A stretch of 64,000 bases of DNA from Fructobacillus tropaeoli (GTDB lineage Bacteria > Bacillota > Bacilli > Lactobacillales > Lactobacillaceae): assembly GCF_001047135.2 (NCBI RefSeq), contig NZ_DF968080.1, forward strand, positions 1 to 64,000, in the 5' to 3' direction. Position numbers and translations under genes: made by a program. Position 1 is the stretch's first letter. Each line of letters starts with the position of its first letter. Under the pieces are notes generated by a model that saw nothing but the letters and a program-made list of their open reading frames with translations, searched no databases and had not been told where the DNA came from. Shown one piece after another: positions 1 through 8,793 of this stretch.

Positions 1-307
1 AAAATAATTAAAAAATAAAGATATCTATATCTTATATAAGTTTTATATATAATCACTAATTGATTGTTCTTTGCTTTTTTATAATTCAATTTCTCGTTTT
101 AATTAATGTCACACTATGTTAAAACTGTACAAATATAACCTATTAAGTTTAAAAATTATTATTGGCAAAATGATATAATATTACTTTGAAAAAAGAAAAA
201 CTTTTAACCAAGAGTTATAGTTAAAAGGTTATTTATCAAATTTTATTGTTAGCCAACTTACTTAAAAAAATCAACTAATTTAACTCTAATATCGGAGAAC
301 CCTAACC
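1..307. other. AT-rich gene-free left edge with promoter and leader hairpin
   Basis: No open reading frame of note is visible. The stretch is very AT-rich. An extended -10 element TGATATAAT lies at 171-179 on the plus strand with no clear -35. Downstream is an inverted repeat, CTTTTAAC at 209-216 and GTTAAAAG at 229-236, that is not followed by a T-run and would fold in the 5' leader of the first gene. A GGAG Shine-Dalgarno sits at about 294-297 before the ATG at 308. Confidence 0.6.
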
Positions 308-2032
308 ATGCATTTTTTTAACAAAGCACTTTATCCAAAGACTCTTAAAAAGATTTACCAAGAAGTGACACCGTTTTTGATAATGTTCATTCTGGTTGTA
401 TTATTTTTGAACACCATTTTATTCAACCCGATTAAATTTCCTTTAGATAGTTATTATCATTTTTCTCGAATACACAACTTATCTGGAAATTTTTTGCAAT
501 TCCTTTATCCACAAAATTTCCTTTCATTAGGACAAATCGGTGTGGCAAGTAATGTATTTTATCCCTCACTTGGATTGCAGCTAATTGTCAATTTTTTCCC
601 TTTTATCCATAACTCGCTTCTTTTATATAAGGTAGTCTTGCTAATGATTAACTTTTTATTAGCTGCCACCTTTTATAGCGTTCTACATTTCAAACTCCGC
701 GCTCAACCAACCATTGCGGCCATTTTATCCTTACTATGGTCAGGATCTGTTTTTTCTCTTTTTAACATTGCGGAAGCCACTGCGGCCATCGGAATTCCCT
801 TAATTGTTTATGGGTTATTTAATCACAACGAAAAAAACTCATACAAATACATTGCTATTGGCCTTTCAATATCATGGTCCTCACACATATTATTAAGTAC
901 GATTATTTCTTTATTTGTCTTTATCTACTTACTGATTTGCTTTATCACCAATAAGACATCGAAAAAATTTGTCTTCCTATCTTCATTCAAAGCAGTATTT
1001 TTTACTTTTCTACTGACGCTAGGAACCCTACTTCCCCTAATTTACATTAGCGCGACAAACAAAATTAAAATGCCAAACATGGGTTATTACCAATTCCAGA
1101 CCTGGTATATTACCGTTCAATCTTTCTTCACTGAAACGAAATTAATTGTTACCTTTCTTGTCTTGCTTTTCATCATTGCAACCATCATCTTAATTCGAGA
1201 TATTTTTCTGGGCCAAATTTTATCTCTGATACTAGCCGTTTTCGGAACTAGCGCCGTTACCTGGGAACCCTTTTTCAAACATACATCACTCATTAGCATT
1301 CAAATCCCTTACAGGCTCTTCTACTATTTTTTGATTATTTGTCTTGGTTTCACCATTGTTGTGTTTGCCACCTTCCGAAAAAGTTCAACGAATTCCTTTA
1401 AAAAAATACTAGCAACCTTTGCCTTCCTTGCCATGACAGTTATCAGCATGACTTTGCAGAAAGATAATTATGCCGATATTGATATCCCCGGTAATTTCGT
1501 TGTTGCTACGCCAAGCAAAATTCATCATCACTATATGACCGGTCAGGATGGTTATGGCCTTGACTCTCTCGGGGCTTTCGATCGCGCCTCTGTTCATTCA
1601 TCCGACACCTGGTATCTAATGAATTATTCAGACTATGTCCCCCAACAGGCACTAGCAAATCAGAACTCCAGCTTTATGCTAAGTGATACTAAGGGTAAAC
1701 ACTTCATCAAACACCAGCTAAAGACAAGCACTGGCCAGTATATTGACACCCACTCGTTCAAAGCAAGCTATAACCAATTATCGTTTGTTTCAACTAAGGA
1801 CATTGATAGCGATACCATTTATTTGCCTGTTTTAGGTTATCAGCATACGAATATTAGTGTCTTTATCAACCACACTCAAGTTTCATCTTCTATTGAAAAT
1901 GGACAAATCGCCGTACATCAGCGAATCAACAGTGGTGATCAAATCACGATTAAGCAGTATATGCCTATATGGGAAATTTTGCCATTCATTGTTGTTTTAG
2001 CGACGTTGGTATTCCTCTTCTTGCTTCACTGA
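308..2032 (+). CDS. Polytopic membrane protein, putative GT-C-type glycosyltransferase
   Basis: A 574-residue integral membrane protein with roughly eleven hydrophobic segments. An acidic loop after the first helix (PLDSYYHFSRI, about residue 46) resembles the first extracytoplasmic loop of GT-C glycosyltransferases. A soluble domain of about 130 residues (about 400-550) precedes a last C-terminal helix. This layout recalls YfhO-like proteins and the membrane proteins annotated with a 6-pyruvoyl-tetrahydropterin-synthase-related domain. Likely role (inferred): transfer of a sugar from a polyprenyl-phosphate donor to a cell-surface polymer. It is followed on the same strand by another large membrane protein, but that gene seems to have its own promoter. 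Substrate unknown. Confidence 0.65.
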   Translation: MHFFNKALYPKTLKKIYQEVTPFLIMFILVVLFLNTILFNPIKFPLDSYYHFSRIHNLSGNFLQFLYPQNFLSLGQIGVASNVFYPSLGLQLIVNFFPFIHNSLLLYKVVLLMINFLLAATFYSVLHFKLRAQPTIAAILSLLWSGSVFSLFNIAEATAAIGIPLIVYGLFNHNEKNSYKYIAIGLSISWSSHILLSTIISLFVFIYLLICFITNKTSKKFVFLSSFKAVFFTFLLTLGTLLPLIYISATNKIKMPNMGYYQFQTWYITVQSFFTETKLIVTFLVLLFIIATIILIRDIFLGQILSLILAVFGTSAVTWEPFFKHTSLISIQIPYRLFYYFLIICLGFTIVVFATFRKSSTNSFKKILATFAFLAMTVISMTLQKDNYADIDIPGNFVVATPSKIHHHYMTGQDGYGLDSLGAFDRASVHSSDTWYLMNYSDYVPQQALANQNSSFMLSDTKGKHFIKHQLKTSTGQYIDTHSFKASYNQLSFVSTKDIDSDTIYLPVLGYQHTNISVFINHTQVSSSIENGQIAVHQRINSGDQITIKQYMPIWEILPFIVVLATLVFLFLLH

Positions 2033-2077
2033 ATTTAATCACTATATTCAGCATTATTAATGATTTTATTGCTATAT

Positions 2078-2083
2078 TATAAT
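2078..2083 (+). promoter_or_regulatory. Putative -10 box before the DUF6056-like gene
   Basis: TATAAT lies 45 bases after the stop of the preceding gene and 38 bases before the ATG at 2122. I see no good -35. Its position between two co-directional genes suggests the second gene can be transcribed alone. Confidence 0.45.
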
Positions 2084-2121
2084 AGCTACGTATTTAAACA
2101 GTTTTAGGAGAACTATTGCAC

Positions 2122-3456
2122 ATGACCAAAAAAAGTAAAATAATCAGTATTATCAGCCTTTCTTTACTGTTTATGTTCTTTTACCTACTGAATTTCCACA
2201 CCCCTCTTTTTGATGACGATCTCTATATTGGGCAGCATCAAACTTTAATCACTTTGTGGAATCAAGCCTACGCGGATTATTTTCACTGGAACGGCCGAGC
2301 TATCGGGCAAACACTTTGGCGAATTTTGGTTTCAAGCAATATTTATATCACAAGCTTGATTATCTCTTTGGGGTCCATCACCACAATTTTCCTCTTAAAT
2401 CACTTTGGGAAACTCAATCAAAGCTCATCTTACAGTCCCCTTCGCATCGTTTATAGCTTTTCCTTAGTATTACTTTTTGCACCCGTTATTGGTCAAACAA
2501 TGTTTTGGCGAGCAGGTGCAGGAAACTACCTATTAACAACAACCCTGATTTTATTGTTTATTCTTCCCTATTATCAGTGGTTCCACCAAGGCCAACATCA
2601 TTTGACCAAATTATCCGCCCTACTCCCTCTATTAGCATTTTTAGCTGGCTGGTCAAATGAAAACACATCAGGCGGTGGTTTATTAATTGTCCTAAGCTAC
2701 CTATTAGCTGGTCGTTACTTCAAAAAATTATCCTGGTCAAAAATCCAAATTTCAAGCGTTATCACCTACCTCATTGGTTACCTATTTTTGATCTTAGCAC
2801 CAGGAAATGCAATTCGTACCAAAGCGACCATGCCGCCTTCATGGTTTGAACAATCAACTTTCACGCATTTTAAAAATGGGTTTAAATTAGTAAGTAAAAC
2901 GCTTTTCCACGATTATAAAATGCTTATTGCTTTAATTCTGATTTTTGCACTTGTGGTGATTTTCCAACGTCAGTTAGAAAATGCGATTGAAGGATTACTA
3001 TGGTTTGCTGCCGGGCTAGCAGTCCTTTATGCCCTATCCATTTCACCACTAGGACAAGATGGTGGCCGCTCCTTCTTTGGTGGTATCATCTTTATGATTG
3101 TTGCCCTATTAAAGCTAAGCACAAGCGCAATCAACCATTATCAAAAGAAGACCCTGGCCTACCTCACAGGTGCAACGTTCCTAGTTTTGCTCACGATGCT
3201 TGGCCTATTAAAGGGAGCTATGGGAACACTTGATGCTATAAAAGCTAATCAAGCATTGCAAACACGTTATCAAGAACTTGAAAAGCATCAAGGCAGTGAT
3301 AAATTAGTTAAAGTTAAGCCTTTAAGTTACTATCCTAAAAAGAGTTTTGCCATCAATTACGGTCTTGAAGAGCTTAGCAATTCGGATCCACACGCATTTC
3401 CAAATGAAGGTTACAATTGGCACTATAACCTTAAAAAAGGCATCATTATGAAGTAA
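2122..3456 (+). CDS. DUF6056-like polytopic membrane protein
   Basis: A 444-residue membrane protein with about ten predicted helices. After the first helix comes an acidic DDDLY motif, then a short loop ending HWNGRAIGQ. Both are features I associate with the DUF6056 family of GT-C-like proteins in Gram-positive bacteria. The reading frame could open at TTG 2116, but ATG 2122 is the better start: AGGAG lies at 2106-2110 (spacing 11), and TTG would leave only 5. A bidirectional terminator follows directly. The role is probably in surface glycopolymer modification, inferred from fold and location only. Confidence 0.65.
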   Translation: MTKKSKIISIISLSLLFMFFYLLNFHTPLFDDDLYIGQHQTLITLWNQAYADYFHWNGRAIGQTLWRILVSSNIYITSLIISLGSITTIFLLNHFGKLNQSSSYSPLRIVYSFSLVLLFAPVIGQTMFWRAGAGNYLLTTTLILLFILPYYQWFHQGQHHLTKLSALLPLLAFLAGWSNENTSGGGLLIVLSYLLAGRYFKKLSWSKIQISSVITYLIGYLFLILAPGNAIRTKATMPPSWFEQSTFTHFKNGFKLVSKTLFHDYKMLIALILIFALVVIFQRQLENAIEGLLWFAAGLAVLYALSISPLGQDGGRSFFGGIIFMIVALLKLSTSAINHYQKKTLAYLTGATFLVLLTMLGLLKGAMGTLDAIKANQALQTRYQELEKHQGSDKLVKVKPLSYYPKKSFAINYGLEELSNSDPHAFPNEGYNWHYNLKKGIIMK

Positions 3457-3461
3457 AGAAA

Positions 3462-3490
3462 AAGCACAGCGATTTTCAATCACTGTGCTT
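3462..3490. terminator. Bidirectional intrinsic terminator
   Basis: AAGCACAG (3462-3469) pairs with CTGTGCTT (3483-3490). There is an A-run before and a T-run after, so it serves the plus-strand membrane gene and the convergent GtrA gene, whose stop codon at 3494 abuts it. Confidence 0.85.
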
Positions 3491-3493
3491 TTT

Positions 3494-3916
3494 TTATTCT
3501 TCAATTTTCTTAAAAATATACAGCTTACTCAACACATAATTTGAAATAATCACAAAAATATTTTGAATCCCATTCCAAAGCAAATCATTTTGATGCAAGA
3601 CCTGAACACCAAACGCTAAAATGAACCACCCGATAACGCCTGTCACAATTCGAGCCAGATAGAATTGCCAAATTTCACGAAACAACCCCTTAGCATCCGT
3701 CACCTTCGATTGAAATACCCAAATACGATTAGTGAGGTAAGCAAACAAAACTGCCAAAAACCATGATAAAACATACGATACTGTATATGTCCAATGTAGG
3801 TAAGCGGAAAAAATCGAATAGGTGACAACGGAAACTACGAATGTAGCGCCACCAAAGAACAAGTACAGAATAGATTCTCGATATCGATCAAAAATTTTTT
3901 TAAAATCAGTTAACAC
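3494..3916 (-). CDS. GtrA family membrane protein
   Basis: A small protein of about 140 residues with four transmembrane helices and the GtrA hallmarks: YLFFGGATFVVS in helix 1, LTNRIWVF between helices 2 and 3, and a final helix ending NYVLSKLYIFKK. GtrA proteins are thought to flip or present polyprenyl-phosphate-linked sugars for decoration of surface polymers. The frame opens at ATG 3934, but that codon has no Shine-Dalgarno. GAGGA sits 7 bases before GTG 3916 and only 2 before ATG 3922, so GTG 3916 is preferred. ATG 3934 or 3922 remain possible. Its usual partners (GT2 and GT-C) lie next door. Confidence 0.85.
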   Translation of the reverse strand: MLTDFKKIFDRYRESILYLFFGGATFVVSVVTYSIFSAYLHWTYTVSYVLSWFLAVLFAYLTNRIWVFQSKVTDAKGLFREIWQFYLARIVTGVIGWFILAFGVQVLHQNDLLWNGIQNIFVIISNYVLSKLYIFKKIEE

Positions 3917-3981
3917 AGTCATTTCCTCAATCATTACTTTCTATTATTAAATCATCAAAAAATAAAGTTAATATAAAAGAA

Positions 3982-4005
3982 CCGTCTAACAATAAAACGG
4001 TTCAT
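3982..4005 (-). terminator. Terminator-like hairpin after the GT2 gene
   Basis: On the minus strand GAACCGT pairs with ACGGTTC across an 11-base loop, followed by TTTTATATT. It lies just downstream of the GT2 gene ending at 4018. Confidence 0.6.
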
Positions 4006-4017
4006 TACGAATATCAT

Positions 4018-4911
4018 TTATTTCTTATTAGCAAATTCAATGGTTGGGTTAAAGGTCTTACCGGCCTTCATTCCCTTTTTCATGATCGCCAACTTTTCAG
4101 CCTTACGCTCCGTGTGAGACAACTTAATCTGCCAATATTCGGCTAATGTACGCAACCGAGCGCGATTCTTTCGATACCAGTCACGCTTACGGATGTAATA
4201 GCCTTTATTGCGATACGAATAGAAATAACGTGGTGTCCGTGCCGGGCCATCATTTAATAAACTTGACCCAACATTGGCACCCATTTTATGAGTTACCTTT
4301 GCGGATGGTACAAAGTAACCAGGAGCAACACGACCTGCGCGTTCCGTATACTCGATATCATCACCCCAGATGAAGAAGTCAGTAATAGGCAAGCCAATTT
4401 CTGCAACAACTGCGCGACGTACCAGTAAAGAAACAAACGTTGCATTCTGCAATTGAACAGGTTCAACCTGGTCTTCTGGAATGACCTTCAAACGGTTCAT
4501 TGGTGCTGGTTGGTTCATCTTGGCACGGTGACCATCAGTCCAACGAACATCTGAAGCCAAAAAGCCAAAATTAGGTTCTTGATCAGCAAAGGCCAATAAG
4601 TTTTGTAGTGTATCAGGGTGAACAACAGTATCGTCATCCATTACCCAAACAAAGTCATCATCCGTCTTTTCCATAAAATGACGAATACCGCGATTAAAAC
4701 CACCGGCACCACCAAGGTTTTCCTCTAGACGAACATAATCAATTTGATCACCTAATGATTCCAAATATTCCTTTGTATCATTTTCACTAGCATTATCAAC
4801 AATGATAATGTGGCTTACGGGAACAATTTGTTTTTGTAAACTATCAATTACTTCTTTCAACAATGCAAGTCGGTTGTAAGTAACAACGACTGCTGAAACA
4901 TTTTGAGCCAT
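4018..4911 (-). CDS. GT2 glycosyltransferase, galactofuranosyl/rhamnosyl-transferase-like
   Basis: A 297-residue cytoplasmic GT-A fold enzyme of family 2 (COG1216 type). Visible features are the N-terminal VVVTYNR strand, IIIVDNAS, the metal-binding WVMDDDT motif (about residues 93-99), and FIWGDDIEYTER, the acceptor-site/base motif typical of GlfT-like and rhamnosyl transferases. It probably transfers Galf or another sugar to a lipid-linked acceptor; Galf is suggested because a UDP-galactopyranose mutase is encoded 5 kb upstream. Start ATG 4911 has AAGGA 7 bases upstream. It stands alone, with its own extended -10 promoter and a terminator. Substrate unproven. Confidence 0.85.
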   Translation of the reverse strand: MAQNVSAVVVTYNRLALLKEVIDSLQKQIVPVSHIIIVDNASENDTKEYLESLGDQIDYVRLEENLGGAGGFNRGIRHFMEKTDDDFVWVMDDDTVVHPDTLQNLLAFADQEPNFGFLASDVRWTDGHRAKMNQPAPMNRLKVIPEDQVEPVQLQNATFVSLLVRRAVVAEIGLPITDFFIWGDDIEYTERAGRVAPGYFVPSAKVTHKMGANVGSSLLNDGPARTPRYFYSYRNKGYYIRKRDWYRKNRARLRTLAEYWQIKLSHTERKAEKLAIMKKGMKAGKTFNPTIEFANKK

Positions 4912-4945
4912 GATTTTTCCTTAGTACAATAGATTTCCATTAAAA

Positions 4946-4954
4946 ATTATATCA
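4946..4954 (-). promoter_or_regulatory. Extended -10 promoter for the GT2 gene
   Basis: Minus-strand TGATATAAT, identical to the element at 171-179 on the plus strand. It lies 35 bases before the GT2 start codon, and no strong -35 is visible. Confidence 0.6.
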
Positions 4955-5059
4955 TAGCTAGTTCTCGTGATGAATTAAATTTCACTAAGAGGCTACCTAT
5001 AACGCTAAAAACAGTTTTCAAATTAATTTTAATTAGAGCATCAATTGAACCTATCGATA

Positions 5060-6607
5060 CTAGCCTTGCTTATTCCTTCGAATCTGGGCAACATAGTTTA
5101 TTCCCCTTTGCATCCCTAAACTAGCTAGTAGGAATAGAACAGGCAAAAATTGAATTAAGTATCGTGTTCGACCGCCCTCAAAAATTAGCCAAAAGGCAAA
5201 GAAGCCAACTGCACTGATTTTAAGGAACAGTCCCCAGAGTGATTGATCAAAAATACTGCCCAATATCAAAACAAGGGCTATAATCCAAAAAATTTGTTGA
5301 ACGGTCCTAAAATCGAACTTTCCTTCCGTTGCAATGCCATTCTTTTCCAAGAAATAATGCCTTGGGAAAGTTTTTTCTAGTTGCTCATTGTTTGGATGAA
5401 ATGCCTTTAAGTAATACACTTCATGACCCCATGCCATTGAGCCGTCAGCAGAATTTTTAATTTGCTTATGAATTAAAAACTTTTCATAGCCAAGAATGCC
5501 ACCCTGGTTAATAAAACGTTCCTTAATCAATCGCAATGAAGCTTTGTTTCGTGCTTCTGGATCCTTAATATTAGCTGAATTAAACATGTCGGTGACATTA
5601 TAATCACCATCACCAGTAATCCCCATCGCCGCGAAATGCGACATTGGCAGTGCTTGCCGTGTATCAACCTTAACAATGCCATTATGGTGATACAAATACT
5701 CTTTCATCAAAACAGAGCCAATACCTAAAAAGGCAATTGAAATCGCAAGCATTATACCGGCAGATTTAAGTTTGATTTGCCCATTCCTTGTTACTATTAA
5801 AAGGACAACAACGAATAAAATGGCAATCAACAGAACCATTAATGATGGCTTTAGTAAATATGACAGTAGTAACTCAAAGCCCAATAAAAGTCCAAAGAGA
5901 TAGAATCGCTTCTTTTGCTGAAATTCAATTGCCCGAACTACGGTATACAGTATGCCAGCTGTTAAGAAAAACGATAAAGTATCAGAATACGGAATAACAA
6001 AAAAAGGAACACACGTAAACAACACAAGTGTAAGCACGAAAGTTAGCTTTGCCACCAGTGGGCTGGTAAATTTTTTAGCTAATTTCCAAATTAAATACGT
6101 ACCAAAATCGACAATAGCAACGTTAGCGATATTCAGTGCATACATAAAATATTCAAACGATGGGCGCCCTAATAAGTGGAAATAAATACTTTCGAGCTTA
6201 AGCAACATCGTGTTATTGGGATTAACCGACAAGTAATTTGGCCAGGGCCATCCTAATTTGGCCGTTGTCGCACGTTGAACTAAAAACATCCAATCCCAGG
6301 TACTGGTCCCTGACAATAGGAACACACATACTAATTGCCACAATAGGACGAGCGCAATAATGACGACCCAAGTTATTTTATGTGAAAATATTGCCTTACA
6401 GAAATTGACACTTTTTTGCCAAGCATTATAGAAAAAATGACGCAAAATCAGTAGCAAAACTAGCAGTAGGATTAAGAAATTAACCGCCTTTACAAAGCTT
6501 AAACTAACCCCATTAATATTTTCAGGTAATAGCGCGATTGCGCCTACCAAGCTAATAGTAATTAAAACGGAAAAAATGATATTGATAAATGTTTTTGTTA
6601 TTTTCAT
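5060..6607 (-). CDS. Polytopic membrane protein, putative GT-C glycosyltransferase
   Basis: A 515-residue membrane protein with about eleven hydrophobic helices. The extracytoplasmic loop after helix 3 contains GTSTWDWMFLVQRA and then NPNNTM; the neighbouring 702-residue protein has a similar PNN loop (YPNNVNVT), so the two are probably related. The likely role is polyprenyl-phosphate-sugar-dependent glycosylation of a surface polymer (inferred from GT-C topology). The start is unusual: no Shine-Dalgarno precedes ATG 6607, and a TATAAT ends only six bases before it, so the transcript may be leaderless. A strong terminator separates it from the upstream operon, so it must use its own promoter. 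Confidence 0.7.
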   Translation of the reverse strand: MKITKTFINIIFSVLITISLVGAIALLPENINGVSLSFVKAVNFLILLLVLLLILRHFFYNAWQKSVNFCKAIFSHKITWVVIIALVLLWQLVCVFLLSGTSTWDWMFLVQRATTAKLGWPWPNYLSVNPNNTMLLKLESIYFHLLGRPSFEYFMYALNIANVAIVDFGTYLIWKLAKKFTSPLVAKLTFVLTLVLFTCVPFFVIPYSDTLSFFLTAGILYTVVRAIEFQQKKRFYLFGLLLGFELLLSYLLKPSLMVLLIAILFVVVLLIVTRNGQIKLKSAGIMLAISIAFLGIGSVLMKEYLYHHNGIVKVDTRQALPMSHFAAMGITGDGDYNVTDMFNSANIKDPEARNKASLRLIKERFINQGGILGYEKFLIHKQIKNSADGSMAWGHEVYYLKAFHPNNEQLEKTFPRHYFLEKNGIATEGKFDFRTVQQIFWIIALVLILGSIFDQSLWGLFLKISAVGFFAFWLIFEGGRTRYLIQFLPVLFLLASLGMQRGINYVAQIRRNKQG

Positions 6608-6630
6608 AATTTAATTATATATTACTAATA

Positions 6631-6663
6631 AAAACCGTGTTGAAAAATTCACAACACGGTTTT
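6631..6663. terminator. Strong intrinsic terminator of the polysaccharide operon
   Basis: AAAACCGTGTTG (6631-6642) pairs perfectly with CAACACGGTTTT (6652-6663). T-runs occur on both strands. It lies just after the stop codon (6671) of the 702-residue membrane protein. Confidence 0.9.
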
Positions 6664-6670
6664 TAAAATG

Positions 6671-8779
6671 TTAATGAATTTGTTGACGTCGCTTGATTGC
6701 TAGCGCAATCAAAAGCAAAGCAACAAAAATTAAGTGTAAGAAGGTATAAACGTATCGATTAATCCAAGTAGTATCATGATGATCGGTAAAGCTAAAGATT
6801 GCATTTAATCCCTTAACATTTTTCTGATTCATTTTGACATTTGGTCCCTGTAAATTAGTCGTTTTCAAATTTTGAAGGACATCTGTTTTAACCGGATAAG
6901 TGCTAATATTTTCAATTTTCAAACGATAGTCACCAACTGGATATTGACCAGGATAACTACTCCAAGACTGCTTTAAGTTTAAGGTCCATGATTGGTGCTT
7001 ATCAGTTCGAATCAGTGTAACTTTCAATTGGTCAAGTTGTTCTTTACTCAACTTTGAAAAATCGATATTCAAATTATTAGATGGACTCTTTAAACTAAAG
7101 GTTTCTGTCTCAACAGTTGTTTTTCCAGGAATCGTAACAAGTTCATCACCATTTTCCGTATATAGAGAAAATCCGGAATTATAAACAAAACCATCACGAC
7201 TAACCCTATCATTGGCACGCGAGAATGAAACCAAGAAACTTGCCATGAGCAAGACCAGACTTAATAATACGAATTTATTAGTAACCCGTTGAACGGTTTC
7301 CTGCCGCTTTTTAAGCAATCCAAACAGCAATTGCATGCCGATTGCTGCTAATAACAAAAGGAATGGCAACATTGGTAAAGCATAACGGTCGCGGACTTCC
7401 CATAGCAAAATATGGAAAGTAAAAATACCAACAATGCTAAATGCAGAAAAAATCGTTAAATTCAAAATTCTTGGATCAATTGTTTTTCTGTTTTTCAAAA
7501 CATTGATAACGGCCAACATTGCTAAAGCTAATAACAAGATATAAATTGGTTGGAATAAATTACCGATAAACTCTAAAAATGGTGTTGATTCCCACTCATA
7601 TTGCAACAATGGTCGATTTATCTGTAATCCGCCCATATCTTCATTTGAATAGGCCAATGAGAACATAAATGCAATTTTTTTGATTGCATGCTTTGGTACT
7701 CCCAAAACACCCAATTCTTTAATACGATGCTTTAATTCATCTGTGATGAGTTTTGCACGTTCCTTTTTAGGGAAATTACTATACAAGAATGAATCAGGGC
7801 CGTCAATTTGACCTGCCGTATGTGGATTCCACGACATGTTCACGTAGCGAACAGAAGGCGTGACCATTGTTGGCTTCGATTGAAAACCTTCAACCTTTTG
7901 AAAATGATGAAACGATACTGTTCCCAAAAGTGAAAAGAACACACCCAGAATGATTAAGCCACTTTTTAATTTAAAATTGAATTGCTTACTAAATAAAATC
8001 GTCAATAATAACGCAATTAAAATAATGACCGAATTTTGCCGGATAGTCACTGCTATCCCAAGCATCAACATCAAGGCGGTGCCGTGAAGCCACTTTGATT
8101 TAGCGGACTCATTCGATAGCAATCGAATCAAACTGCCAATAACACCCATCATTAATGCGATTGCCACAACATCATTATAGGGAAAGACCGCATACATGAA
8201 CCACGGAATATAAAATAGTGCAATAAACATAAAAATTGTGCTTAATACACGATTTACTAATCTAAGTGAACGACTTAGATAGATAATTCCTAAGTCAAGC
8301 ATTAACATCTGAATCCATGGCAATATTGGCGCATAATGCGTAACACCAAGCCAGTGGAACGGTGTTAACAAATAGCTCCACCACAACGTAACGTTGACAT
8401 TATTCGGATAGGTATAAAAGTAGTTATACCATTGATGGTTGCCTTCAATTAAGCGGGCAGCCATTGTCGTAACATAGCCTGTGTCCGTATAAACTGGACG
8501 TACAAATGTCAATAAAAAGACCAATTGGGCTAGTATGGCCAAGACCAAGAAAAGAATATAATAAATTTTTCTTTGCTTAACACTAACCTTTCGAGCTACA
8601 TAAAAGCCAAAAAACAAAATAGCTAAGCTCGCTCCGAGACGATAAAACCCGCTTAAAAAACCACCGGTACTACCATCTACTAAATTGAGTGGATATAGAA
8701 AAATTGCACTCGCTGTAATTAGTGTAATCGCAATTAATGCAAACGATAGTATAAGATTATGAACGCTTAACTTACGCAT
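6671..8779 (-). CDS. Large GT-C-like membrane glycosyltransferase
   Basis: A 702-residue protein with about twelve transmembrane helices in the first 510 residues, a long extracytoplasmic domain of about 150 residues, and a last helix followed by a basic tail (IKRRQQIH). The first large loop has YTDTGYV and YPNNVNVTLWW, consistent with the acidic catalytic loop of GT39-like or ArnT-like GT-C enzymes. It follows the polyprenyl-phosphate GT2 gene by 14 bases, so the pair probably works as donor synthase plus membrane transferase. Start ATG 8779 has AAGGG nearby. Last gene of the operon; substrate unknown. Confidence 0.75.
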   Translation of the reverse strand: MRKLSVHNLILSFALIAITLITASAIFLYPLNLVDGSTGGFLSGFYRLGASLAILFFGFYVARKVSVKQRKIYYILFLVLAILAQLVFLLTFVRPVYTDTGYVTTMAARLIEGNHQWYNYFYTYPNNVNVTLWWSYLLTPFHWLGVTHYAPILPWIQMLMLDLGIIYLSRSLRLVNRVLSTIFMFIALFYIPWFMYAVFPYNDVVAIALMMGVIGSLIRLLSNESAKSKWLHGTALMLMLGIAVTIRQNSVIILIALLLTILFSKQFNFKLKSGLIILGVFFSLLGTVSFHHFQKVEGFQSKPTMVTPSVRYVNMSWNPHTAGQIDGPDSFLYSNFPKKERAKLITDELKHRIKELGVLGVPKHAIKKIAFMFSLAYSNEDMGGLQINRPLLQYEWESTPFLEFIGNLFQPIYILLLALAMLAVINVLKNRKTIDPRILNLTIFSAFSIVGIFTFHILLWEVRDRYALPMLPFLLLLAAIGMQLLFGLLKKRQETVQRVTNKFVLLSLVLLMASFLVSFSRANDRVSRDGFVYNSGFSLYTENGDELVTIPGKTTVETETFSLKSPSNNLNIDFSKLSKEQLDQLKVTLIRTDKHQSWTLNLKQSWSSYPGQYPVGDYRLKIENISTYPVKTDVLQNLKTTNLQGPNVKMNQKNVKGLNAIFSFTDHHDTTWINRYVYTFLHLIFVALLLIALAIKRRQQIH

Positions 8780-8793
8780 AGTTACCCTTAAAT

